From NCBI GenBank assembly GCA_000787465.1, contig JSYX01000127.1:1-64000 (forward strand): DNA of 64,000 nucleotides, in the 5' to 3' direction. The notes under the pieces were generated by a model, which had not been told where the DNA came from, did no database searches, and saw only the letters and a list, made by a program, of their open reading frames with translations. Both the position numbers and the translations under genes were made by a program. Positions 11,026 through 21,621 of the stretch are shown piece after piece (position 1 is the first letter of the stretch; each line of letters begins with the position of its first letter). The stretch comes from Thermomucor indicae-seudaticae. Lineage: Eukaryota > Mucoromycota > Mucoromycetes > Mucorales > Lichtheimiaceae.

Positions 11026-14000
11026 TTACTCCAGGATGAGGGCAGCCACGGAGGCGACGACCTTTTGCGGGAATTGACGACGGACCATACGATCGAGAAC
11101 GGATTTTGCTTTGCCGACCATACCATTTTCGAGGTAAGCTCGCACCATGGCCTCGTAAGTACTTGGCTCACGAACAACCACACCAGACTTTGCCGATTTG
11201 TCGTCCGACATTCGCTCAAAGAGGCTCTCAGCCTTGGCGATCCACCCCTTGGAACCATAGCCACGCAGCAACAAGTTCTCAATGTAGGGAGACGTGCTCT
11301 TCTTGATGTCCTGCAGCATTTGCTCGTACACCGCTTCTGCTTGTTCCATATAACCATTCGTGATGAGTGTATCCAGCATGGCTTGATAGACTACTTCTTG
11401 CTCGGTGGCTGGCCAGGAACCCCTTTGGCTTCGGACCTTGTCAAAGACGCGCTTGGCGTTCGGGACATCCTTCAGCGTTGTGCCATAAGCATAAATCAGC
11501 GTGGCATAATGCGTCGGCTGAGGCTTGAGGTTGTCCTTGCGTTCCATGTCAGAAAGGAGCTGATGCGCCTTGTCCATGTTGTAGGGGGCAATCATGCAAT
11601 AGGCTTCCATGAGTAGCTTGTAAGTGTGCGAAGACGGAGAAAGGTGGTGGCGCCGGAGCTCAGCATAGTAGAACAAGGCCCGTTCACGGTCAGGCTGCTG
11701 ACGAACATAGAACTGGATCATGTTATTGAAGGGTCCGATACGCAGCGGCTGGTTCGATTGAAGCATCTCCTGAAACAGACGGCGGGCATGTTGCTCGGAG
11801 CCGGCACGGACGCAAGCAGAAATGACAGCACCGTACGTAATGGTGTTCGGCGTGAGCTTGAACAAGGTCTGCATTTCTTCAAACAGTCGCAGAGCGGCTT
11901 CCAACTTGCGTGCCTTGGCGAGCTTCGAGATCACCACATTGTAAAAGAACGTAGTCGGCTTGACCCGGTGTCGCTTGGCTTCCTCGTAAATGGTGAGCGC
12001 GTCGGCGGCTTCGTCCGTTGTGCAGGCGGACTGGGCCACACCAATCAAGAGGCTGGCGTACGCGTTGCTGTCAGGATAGCGACCCATGCGCTTGATCCGG
12101 TCATAGTACACCTTGGCTTGAGCCATGTCGCCTTGCTGTGCAAACCCAATCAAGATACTGTTCGTCACCATGTAGACACCCCGCTCATCATCCTCCCGTA
12201 GTCGCCGCGACTCAAACACTTGCATGCTTGCTTCGTACAGTTCCAGAGCCTCTTCCAGATGACCTTGCTTGCCTGCCAGCGCAATGGCGTCCCGCATCGA
12301 CTCGGCACATGGAACCAGACCGGCCCCGATGATGTCTTGCTTCAAAATCCGCACGGCTTCTTGCACTTCATGGCGCATCACCGCCTTCATGACTTCTTTG
12401 GAAGCCGCGTCAGCCTGGGATTCCGGTACACAGCTTGATGCACAAAAGGTCTCTTGCCAAAGCGCTGCAGCTTCCGCCTCGCCCGTGTGTTGTAAACGCC
12501 TCAAGACACGTTGCACCAGATCCTGCGGCAAAACTAAAGTCTTTTGCATGGCCTTGATGGATTCCAACAGCTTGCATGCCAATTCACCAAAATGCTTGGC
12601 ATCAGGAGCCGCCAATGCTGCCTCAAGCATGATCTCGCAGTGCTCCACAGCGGAAAGACTTGCATGGGCCTTGTCTGTAGTGTCATAAGACGCGAGCAGG
12701 ACAGTGGCCAGGTGATGAGGTAATGATGTCCGAGACACTGCAGGCAAGATAGCAGCCACAACGGACAGAACAAAGGTGAAGTGCTTGTCGCTTCTTTCGA
12801 TCAGGTCATTGGCAACTGCAAGCAGGCGCGTGGAAGCCTTGGCAAGCGAACGAGATGACATGGCGCGCACCATTCTCTGAAGAGCTTCGACTACCACATC
12901 CAGGGCCTTGCCTTCATGGGACAGCATACTTGCAACGACCTGTTCTACCAGGACCGAATCGGGCTCGAGACCAGCCGCGTGCATATCAACAGCAATGACT
13001 TCCAGCGCCTTGTCTGATCTGGCATGCTTAAGGCACAGCACGGCATAATTGGCGAGGTTTCCGTACGACTTGCTGATATCGGTCTTGAGCAGCTCCTGGT
13101 ACACCTGCGTGGCCTCCTCAAATTCGTTCGCCTGGCAGTGGGCTGACAAGATGGGACCAAAGGTACTTGCGTCTGGTGTGACCGGCATGGTAGCCACGAG
13201 AGCCTTGGCTTCGTCCGTCACACCACGAGCGCAGTAATATCGCACGACGGCATTGTAAGGGATGGCGGTCACCTTGATTCCATTGGCGGGCATATCCTGG
13301 CGGATGGTCTGAAGCGCTTCGTCAACTAAACCGGACTTGAGCTGTGCATCCACAAAGGCATTGTAGACGTGGCAGCAACAACAACACGGATCATTCGATT
13401 GGGACTCGGCAAAGTAACGGCGCGCAGCATCGATGTCACCGGCACGCCCGAAAAGGTTAATGAGCGCGGCAAAAGTCGCACTGGTCCTTGGTATCTTGCC
13501 GTCGTCCATGTGGCGCAGGACGCGAAGCGCATCCGAGGTGTTCGCGTAGTGTGAAAGGACCCGCAGCAGCTGGTTGAACACATCAACATGGAGGTCCTGC
13601 ACACACCCGTTTTGGACCGCTTGGTCGAAGTAATGGAGCGCCTTTTCCACGTTGGCTTCGGCTTCCAGTCCCGCGATGTCGCGATCAAACGCTGCCAATC
13701 GCCCTGCTCGCTCCGACTGCCGCTTCAGCATGGCGATCGTCTTTTGCACCTCAACGTCGCGCTTGCATAATGTCCGGATCAAGATAGAGAACGTATCGCC
13801 GTTGGGCGTGATCGAGGCTCTGCGCATCTCCTCGTACACTGACAACAAAAAATGATGATTCGTCAGCCAAGTGCATAAAACGGCGCACGTGTTGCTTTCT
13901 CTTCAACCAACCTTCAAGCATTTGTCCAACTGGAGTGCCTTCCTTACGGAGAGCAGCGTGCGCATCCAGGACGATATTATAGATTTGCTCGTTCAGGGTC

Positions 14001-14326
14001 AGGTTCTGTCTCTTGATAGCCGCAAACTCTGCCATCACTGCTTTCAGACGGCCTTCCGATTTGGCGAGGAGGAGACGTTTCTGCGACGACGATTCAGGTA
14101 TAAGCGTGTCCGAAGCCAGTTGCTGCGGAGCTGCATGCGGTGAGGGTGGTGGAGTGGGCGGAAGTAATGCAAGTGCAGGTTTGCTGCCGTTGCTTTCAGA
14201 ACAACAGCTAGACGTGTCTGAATCTCGACGGATGCTGCGGTGATGACGAGTGGAGTTGCGGTGTGAGTGACGAGAGGAGTTTGTAACAGAATGCATGATA
14301 TGTGATGGGAAAAATGAAGCAAACAT
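11026..14326 (-). CDS. Large pentatricopeptide repeat (PPR) protein
   Basis: Two exons (13912-14326 and 11026-13838, complement) give 1075 aa; the intron 13839-13911 joins ...QMLE to VYEEM. Most of the protein is degenerate 35-residue PPR units, visible as repeated patterns such as NTITYGAVISACVRAG, RLFQEMLQSNQPLRIG, PSTYEAMVRAYLENGM and GPFNNMIQFYVR. PPR proteins bind RNA, usually in mitochondria, for transcript stability or translation. The N-terminal 90 residues are Ser/Pro-rich with basic residues (HRNSTRHHRSIRR) and could contain a mitochondrial targeting signal. The start could also be the second Met (14296). The gene has strong third-position GC use, hence long antisense open frames that I do not consider genes. 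A cluster of GATA-type motifs lies immediately upstream. Confidence 0.9.
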
Positions 14327-14389
14327 GAAAACACGGCTGGTCGTTTTCTAGAGTCTTTTTCTTTTATAGCTCGTGGCAAGAACGATTCT

Positions 14390-15078
14390 ATCTGATGGTG
14401 GTGTGCTTGCGGTAGGTATGGCCGATAGGCACCCAATCAGTGGGCTGATGCATATCTGATCAAATTTTCCCCCCACTTCTTGTCGGAAGGTTTCCATTAT
14501 CAGATGCCAGAGCATCTTTTGCGTAACCATGACGCCCTTCCATGGACTATGTCATTTCGATAATGCATATTTGCATGGAGCACATCAATACCCGAAAAAG
14601 CCCATTCTTTATTTGGAGAATATGGATGCCCTGTCGGTATCTTGTTTATCAGATATTCTCATACCATGCCTCCAGGTGAGGCCCCCCTTTCCCCAACCGG
14701 AGACTCAAAATTAAAAAGGATCTGATAAAGATTCATCAGTCCATCCAAAAAAAAGCGCACAGGAAATTAATTTCCATAGCAACATAAACGTAATCCACTC
14801 GCTCTTGGAATGCCACCAGCAAAAATTGTTTGATGTCAGTAACAGAGATTATTACAGTTTGACGTGCCTCTCGGGCTCTATTTTCGCCATGACTCCCCTA
14901 GTCTAAAGTTCTAATGCTGCTGAGAGCTGTTTACATAAGAAAAAGTGAATTGGTTGGTTTTAGATAAAAGTCTGGTACCTTGATTTATCAGATCTTTTTT
15001 TTCATTCTGGGGGTGGCGAGTATCATGCCAAAAGGATTATCTTTTTTCGTCCAATCGCACTTGAGAAAGTTATCAGAT
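14390..15078. promoter_or_regulatory. Cluster of seven ATCTGAT motifs, five extended to ATCTGATAA
   Basis: The 9-mer TTATCAGAT or its complement occurs exactly at 14497-14505, 14646-14654, 14720-14728, 14985-14993 and 15070-15078; the core ATCTGAT also occurs at 14390-14396 and 14454-14460. One chance copy of a given 9-mer on both strands would be expected only about every 130 kb. Each 9-mer contains GATAA, the core bound by GATA zinc-finger factors. The cluster lies 5' of the PPR gene (start at 14326, minus) and beyond the 3' end of the glycosyltransferase-like gene, so the PPR gene is the likely target. Function is inferred. Confidence 0.5.
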
Positions 15079-15466
15079 CTTTTTTTTTGCACGATCGGAA
15101 GAAGGTCAACGGAGAAATGTCTGCCTGCACCCATATAACGCGCGGCTTTTGTTCAACTTATTGAGCTACTATCGTTGCTAATGACACAAGTGGAATAATC
15201 AACAACGGTTGATCATACTAACGCCCGACATTCTTTCATATCTACGAAGACGTTTCTAACGCGGTTGTGCCAAGCTCACGCGATCCGAGTTTATTAGATC
15301 GAATACAATTGCTTCCAATTAATAAAACGTTCATCTTTTTTTTCCAATGAATCAGAATATTGCGTCCATCTTTTTCCCCGCTTGAGCAGTGCCGTTTCCT
15401 TCAAAAAGTCAAGATCTGCATTATATACCCACAATATGTCGGACCGTACGATGTGTGTAGAGTGGG

Positions 15467-17492
15467 CTAAACAACAAAGGTGTTCACAGCGAGTCCGCAC
15501 ACATTAAATGGCTCCAGAGCATCCTCACGGAACGATACACGAAGCGCTCTAACCATGTCCACTTTGCCACAGTCCACGCTCATCTGAACTTGTTGTGCTG
15601 GTGCGACATGTGGCAAGCCGATGCTGCCGGCTGATACCTGACAAGTACTCTACGGGTTTGCCACGAACATTTGTCAGACAATCATTCTTACAGATCGCCA
15701 AAGTGACGTGTTTACCCAGTTTAAGCCATTCGCTGTGACGGACACTTCAAACACGGCCTCAGGTCTACGGACATCATTGGATGTATAAATTGCGAGAGTC
15801 TCTGGCTTCAGCTCGCCCATCCATATCAGACCAAAGTAATCACCAGCTTTTGGATCTATGCATAGAATGCGTCAGACGGAAAAAAAGTCGACCTTTTCTC
15901 TCTACGTTTAGAGAAAAACATACTCCGAAAAGTGTTCCAGCACGTCTTCGGATCTAAATCCACTGCCATAGGATACGAATGCTCACGCCAAAACTCTGCA
16001 GACGGAATAGGCCCAAGTTCATGATACTTGGCTTCTAACTGACGAAGTCCCGAAATCGCTCCTTTGTCATACTGGAACCCCATCGGACTAGGAACAATAT
16101 CCATATTCGTGATAAAGATACACCGGTCGTTTCCACACGACGCCCTGTAGACAGCAGAGAGAGAGAGAGAGAGAGATTGATCGGTTCGTACTGAAAGCAG
16201 TGCCAGTAAAAAACAAGAGGAAGAAATACCTAGCGTCCCGCTCGTCTAGACGTGGCGCTTCCTCCAAACGCTCAAAGTAATCTTTTGGCGTATCTGTAAG
16301 GTCAGCCTCCAAGGAACGCTGCAGCCGTTTTGCTGCTTGATTCTTTTACAAGTCCTATCTCAGTCGCGCAAAGAAGGTGGTTGCTTCTCTTGTTCTTCCA
16401 CTTACAATATTGATGTTCAAGCCAGGCGGCCAAGCATAATTTACGGGTAACTCGCCGGATGCATTGACAACTGGGTTGGCGAGAATCCAAGGGTATTGGT
16501 TGGTCCACATGGAAAAGAACATGTCTGCTAATCGTATCCGGTCCTTTCCCATCGACGATCTCCCGAGCTGCGTCAGGAACGTCTGAGCTTTCCATTTGGG
16601 TGCAAACACTCCGTAGCTTAAGCTTGCGTATCCCGAGTGCATCGATATTTCTGCAACGTCATCACCTCCGTTGAGATCTCACCCTGACTGACTTGCTCCT
16701 CTCTTCTTTTTACCTGTGTTGCTTACGCGCCAGCGCATTTGATCTAGATAATGCACGGGTGGTGAATTCGCGTGAATGAGGTTAGGGAAACGGACAAAAT
16801 TCAGATAAAGACTGTCTAGGTGCACGTTGAGCCAAGTGTTGTCTTGGAAATAGCAATAATCGTAGGATGCCATGGCGCATGTCGTGAATCGGGAAAGACT
16901 ATCCAGGCGCTCGTTCTTTTGTTCATATATTTCAATGTTGACCGTAGAAGAAGCCTGACCAAGATCCTATAACGCGCGCGCGCCGTTCGTTATACATATA
17001 TCTCTATCTATCTCTCCAGCATGAAAGCAAGCAAACCTCAATGTCGAGTGGTGAAGCATGCATAGGGCTGTGAATCAGAATTTCCCGAATGAATGGGTAT
17101 CGAAGCAAATTATGAACATTGTTTATTGTGTCTTGCAGATCCTCGGATACTCGGTACAGCACAGCCGAAACCGGTTTCAGATCATCGTCTCCAGTTCTAC
17201 TAAACGAAAAACCGGCAAACGCGCTCTGACCGGAATCGGGACGTGAAGGCCATGACGCCAAATCGATGCGGTAAGGTGTAGGTGCGACCGTGGATTCCGG
17301 CGGCCCATTCGTCCGATGCATAGACCGAATAAAAAGAAAAGACAAAACGACAGCGCCAAAGACAAACCACCGTTTCCGCGCTGCATGCCGAACCCAATGA
17401 AGTGCATTCGACCAGGCAGCATTGTCCCGGTGATACATTGATAATGGTTTGTCCATTACAAAGAAAGAGAAGGGTCCACTTGCAGGTACCAA
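15467..17492 (-). CDS. Type II membrane glycosyltransferase-like protein, fungal family
   Basis: Seven exons (17037-17492, 16714-16966, 16406-16677, 16230-16318, 15924-16144, 15692-15855, 15467-15637, complement) sum to 541 codons. A single hydrophobic anchor (WFVFGAVVLSFLFI, about residue 42-56) follows a basic cytoplasmic stretch. The luminal part has LYRVSEDLQDTINNVHNLL, YPFIREILIHS, a FQDNTWLNVHLDSLYLNF block with DxxW-type acidic residues, MHSGYASLSYGVFAPKW, FFSMWTNQYPW and CGNDRCIFITNMD. The layout resembles Golgi glycosyltransferases of fungi, but I cannot name a GT family or donor sugar. The C-terminus is a beta-rich tail with two Cys. A (GA)n run lies in intron 16145-16229. Intron 16678-16713 is only 36 nt in this model and is the weakest join. 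Start could also be the Met at 17456. Confidence 0.65.
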
Positions 17493-17782
17493 CCAATCTG
17501 TGTTTCACAAACTGGGCTCGAAAACCGCCGCAGCAGAGACAAAAAAGAGCTTCTCCCAATTGCTTCTTTCACCTCTTGCATCCTCACGATCGATCATGCC
17601 TCAGTTACGAACTCACACTGCAAAGATCCTTGCTTCGGGAAATAGTCCCTATATCAATAAAAAGCCCAGGGAACAAACAAAAAAGGCCTCCAAACGAGTC
17701 AAGCAGACGTTTATTGCAAAGGATGATGACGTTGAAGGCAGGTGTTCTCCCACCGCTCTTTCTTTCTTTTGCAGAAAGAATA

Positions 17783-18272
17783 ATGCTGCTTTATATAGCC
17801 ATAAAGGACTATCCTTTGACTCCAAAAGAGCGGATAAACTACAGAAATAGCAAGACCAACCGTATCATTACCGAGTTTCAGTTTAAAGTCTATGATCTTT
17901 GTGCACAGGTAACAGGGAAAAAGTCCATTGGGGGCGACCCAGCCAATGGGGGCCGCGACTGAGTTTTTTCTATAGATCCCGAGGGGCCAAATATCCACGT
18001 ATAAAGCCATCAGTGATGCGCTCCATTCTCATCCACGAGCAGTCGGACAAGCACTGCGTGTCAATCCATTTGCACCGAACCCTGTCCCTTGCCACCGCGT
18101 CATCTCCTCTGACTTGACCATTGGCGGGTTCGACGGTGGGTTTGGCGACTGCCAGTTCGTGGCTGACAAGAAGGCAAAGCTGGCCAGAGAAGGTTGCGTC
18201 TTTAATGAATACTACGAATTCCAGTCGAATGCGCATGGGAAAAGGGAAATCTTTACTGACTTTAAAGTGTAA
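17783..18272 (+). CDS. MGT1: O6-alkylguanine-DNA alkyltransferase (MGMT)
   Basis: Exon 17783-17908 joins exon 17976-18272 through a 67-nt intron (donor GTAACA, acceptor TATAG) to give 140 aa. The sequence shows TEFQFKVYDLCAQIP, GQISTYKAISDAL, RAVGQALRVNPF and the active-site PCHRVISSD with the alkyl-accepting Cys, then GGFDGG. These are the hallmarks of the DNA-binding/active-site domain of O6-methylguanine-DNA methyltransferases, which repair alkylated guanine by irreversible transfer to the Cys. The Cys is present, so it is not an ATL-type inactive homologue. The start is tentative: an upstream exon is possible, since open sequence in another frame precedes it from 17596. It is divergent from the glycosyltransferase-like gene. 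Confidence 0.88.
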
Positions 18273-18300
18273 ACGATGATAATCAATGGTTGGTTAGGGC

Positions 18301-20551
18301 TTATAAATTGGATGAGGCGGATGCAAAGGAATCACTGTCTTCCTTGTCTTTGGAAGAGGAGGAGGCCTTGAGATCTCGGATCTCGGCCATGCAGTTATGA
18401 CTCTTGAATAGCAGACTGTTTTCGAGGCTGTACTTGTTCTTGGCATGGCGACCAGCGCCGATATTGTACTGTCCCTTTTCGTTGGCTTTCAGGATCACTT
18501 GGATTTCGGCTTCCGCACTGTCGTATTCTCCATGGTAGATCATCATCCGTGCGTTCTCGTAGCGTGCAAAATAGTATATGTAATGGTCGTACCGGATGTT
18601 TTTGGCTTGCTCGAATGTCTCATGGAGAGACTCGCGGTGTATCTGTCGCAGCCGACTGCATTCATCTGGTTGATCGGTTGTCCTCGTCAGCAAAAGACGG
18701 GCCATCATCGCTAACAGGTAGTTTCCAAGACACAGGTCGTCTGCGTAGTTTGGGCTAGATCGATCCAGCCGAGCGAGCTCCTTCTGGATACGCTCAATGT
18801 TGGCCCGGAGCAAGTGTGCCGGCAAGTAATCGCATGCGCCAAACGCATTGGCCACCTCCAAATCTGGCAAAAACAAGTACCCGTCTTGCTCAATGAACTT
18901 GCGTGATTTCCGTGCAACAAATTTCTATGGGAACAGCAATGAATCATTTGCATCGCGAAAAGAAACAAGAAGTTCGCTCACTCACCTCGAGAGGAATCGA
19001 CTTGCCGGCTATCTTTTGCTTGGCTCCATCCACTTTTTTCATCAAGGACATGGCCTCGGTCCGCAAGCTATGCCGTTTCTCTTCATCCGTCTCGTTGACC
19101 GAAAGCATGTAGAGCGACAGTGCCTTAAAATAGGTATACACTGCCTTGGACCAGTTACTATCTCTGTAAAGCGTCTCGTACATCTCTGCCGCGGTGTGCC
19201 AATCCTGCTTCAGGACACTGATCAAACCGCGCTCCCAGTAGCACATGTGTTGGAGCTGCACCCAGTCTTTCTGCGTCTCGATCGCCCGGATATACTGTGC
19301 ATCGGCTTCATCCAGCTTTGTTTCCCCAAACAGCTGCCGCCCGTAAAAGTACAAAAAGAACACGCCGTTCGGGTACAGGTCCAGGTTGTACGCCAGCACT
19401 TGTGCCCCAAACGCATCGTCCGCATCAGAAACAGGAATCAGCTTCGCAAGCAAAACATGATACGCGATCAATAGAATATCACAAAACTGACGCCGGAGAC
19501 CGTCGTGACCGCCCTGCCGTGATGGCAGTTTGCCTGTCTTTCGGTACATGTCCCAGCCGCCGCTGGACTCCAGCAGGTGCATGCCGTACGCACGGTCGCT
19601 TGAGAAACCAACAAACTCTATGAGACGCAACGCAGTGCTGGGCAACAGGGAGAGCATCACGTGGAAGCATCCCATGCCGAACAGGATCCCAGACTTGAGA
19701 TGCTCGTCTAGCTCGATGCTGCCGTCTTCTTCTTGTTGCTGTAGGAACTTTTCCATTGCGCAATAGATATTATAGCTCTTGCGTACGTTGAGCCCTTCCC
19801 GTAGAAAAGAAATCAAACTCTCGTCATGTACAATGCACAGCATGGCCTTTATCATGTGCGCCTCTGCATGAACGAGTTCCTGAATCAATAGAAAAGAAAT
19901 GTGAGTGTTTTCCCTTAATAAAAGCAGCAGCGAGGGGCAACTCACTGCATGACGCTGAACAGGCTTCATGTGCTTGACATCCTCAGCGGAGATGCTTCTG
20001 ACAAGGGACGACAGATTGTCGTACAGCCATCCACCTGCTCGTTTTCGAACCGTGTCCGTCAACCGAATCGCATGCCTCATGGCCTCGATCGCTTCTTCAA
20101 AATCGGCATGCTGAAAGGTCATCATGCTCTTTAGGCTGAGCATCACCGCTTTACTGAGCGCATAGTACATCGATTTCTGGCATAACTCGGGCTTCAGAAT
20201 CGCCTCGCACTCGCTGATTCGAGAATTCAGAAACAGATCCAACGCTTTCCTCGCATTCATGATATCTCGCATCAGCTCTTGTTCGCTCGGCTCGGCCGTC
20301 GTGCTCGAAGACCGTGTCTCGCTCGACCGAGAAGGCATCATGGGCCAACTCTTGAAAAACGGTGTTCCTTGCCGGGCAAGGCTACGAAACGAACCAGGCG
20401 GCGGTGTCGATGCCGATGCCTTTCCTCCGTCAACAGTTTTGGTGGTTGTCGTAGAATCCGTCGACGCAGGCATAGAGAGAGAGGTACCTGAACAAAGAAG
20501 AAAAAAAGGCGGGGAAGCTATTTTTGTCGCCTTCATTAAGGTGGATGCCAT
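18301..20551 (-). CDS. IML2: Iml2/TTC39-family tetratricopeptide-like protein
   Basis: Three exons (19946-20551, 18986-19879, 18301-18924, complement) give 707 aa from the first ATG, or 681 aa from the Met at 20473, which I slightly prefer because a pyrimidine-rich, splice-like stretch precedes it. Family features: ARKALDLFLNSRISECEAIL, FEEAIEAMRHAIRLTD, RHAELVHAEAHMIKAML, FGMGCFHVMLSLLP and the GYLFLPDLEVANAFG end. Iml2/TTC39 proteins have TPR-like helical repeats; yeast Iml2 acts in clearance of cytosolic inclusion bodies with lipid droplets. The intron at 19880-19945 is 66 nt and has no in-frame stop, so it is hidden in an uninterrupted frame; removing it restores RHA|ELVHAE. The N-terminus is Ser/Thr-rich and poorly conserved. 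Confidence 0.85.
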
Positions 20552-20599
20552 TTTTATACGCGGGGCTTCAACCTTTCCTCTTTAAGCGATTCTCATGTG

Positions 20600-21560
20600 C
20601 GTTCATGTTGTTGGACCGTTGTCCCCCACATGGTATCCGGTCTGAACAGTGCTAGTCTTGCTACAGCAAAAGTATCAAGTTCGATAGACTCGTTTTCGCA
20701 AATAAAGAAAAGGCTTCCTTTGCCCTGTAGACTGTGATAGCGGCGGCGAGATCAGTGCGAGACGGATGGAAACACTTTGCATTACCGGGATAATCACTGC
20801 ACGATCAAGAACGCCGAGCAGAAGGGCCCGTTATGCACACATAGGGTTCCTCAAATCGCGCTTTACGATACAGAACGACTAACGGAGGGGTGCCCAGTTT
20901 TAGTGGTCGTAGGTAATACTTGACAGGAAAACATTTCTGTAAAATCCCATTTTCTGAAAAGGGATGACTGTCGCAAAGCAACAGATTCAACCGGAGCTCA
21001 TATTGCGTCCATGACAACCGAGTCAACGTGGTGCCATCGATCGGTGCAATTGAATCTTGCTGACTCCACACCTATTCCTGTGGATCCTTTGACAAGGAAT
21101 GTACGAATGCCTGTATATAGATTTGTCAACCAGTAGTCCACGGATGGCATAGGAGGTGGGGGTGTCATTATTTGACGGGGGAAATGTATCGCTTCCTATA
21201 GACAGCGTTGGTAACAGAAGCCCGCCAGTGCCCAAAGACTTTCTACAGACTGAACGAACGATGATGGCATCGGAAAGCAAACTGAGGCTACAAACAGTAC
21301 GGAACATCTCTCTTGGGACAAACAAATCCAAAGACAACGAGCAGTAATCAGATCGAGACTCTTCCGAAGAACAAAGCATGTAGACTGACCACTCGTCTAA
21401 TAAACGCCATCGTCATGCAGACATATACGATAAGATCCTATTTAAACGATTAGCCTCTGTCATAGCTGATACATGTAGTTTGTGCGACATTATCTTTTCT
21501 GCGTCGATCTTCACGAGGCCCGCCCCATTGAAACTCCCCCGGTTCCGAAACCCGCAATAT
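20600..21560. other. Intergenic stretch with unresolved minus-strand ORFs
   Basis: A minus-strand frame at 20805-21071 (88 aa, with KYYLRPLKLGTPPLVVLYRK) and an overlapping one at 21023-21379 have plausible amino-acid make-up but no domain I recognise. They could be the last exons of a short gene with an intron near 21060-21110, or noise. The plus strand just before 21622 is the upstream region of ALG9 and is C/T-rich. Confidence 0.25.
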
Positions 21561-21621
21561 AACGCTCTTGCAGCGCGCCAACCTTTTTCCCTCTTCGTGC
21601 CTTTCTTCCTTCCCTTCCGCC

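Noticed and set aside
11011..12688. Plus-strand frames up to 201 aa opposite the PPR gene
   Set aside because: The minus strand has clear PPR repeats over the whole interval; the plus frames break into unrelated pieces.
16145..16229. (GA)n run considered as a separate repeat feature or promoter
   Set aside because: It lies inside an intron of the glycosyltransferase-like gene, as the CT-rich tract before the acceptor on the minus strand.
17402..17850. Plus-strand frames up to 186 aa upstream of MGMT
   Set aside because: Two overlapping frames without domain; the left part overlaps the first exon of the minus-strand gene. Only the final part, in frame with MGMT, is kept.
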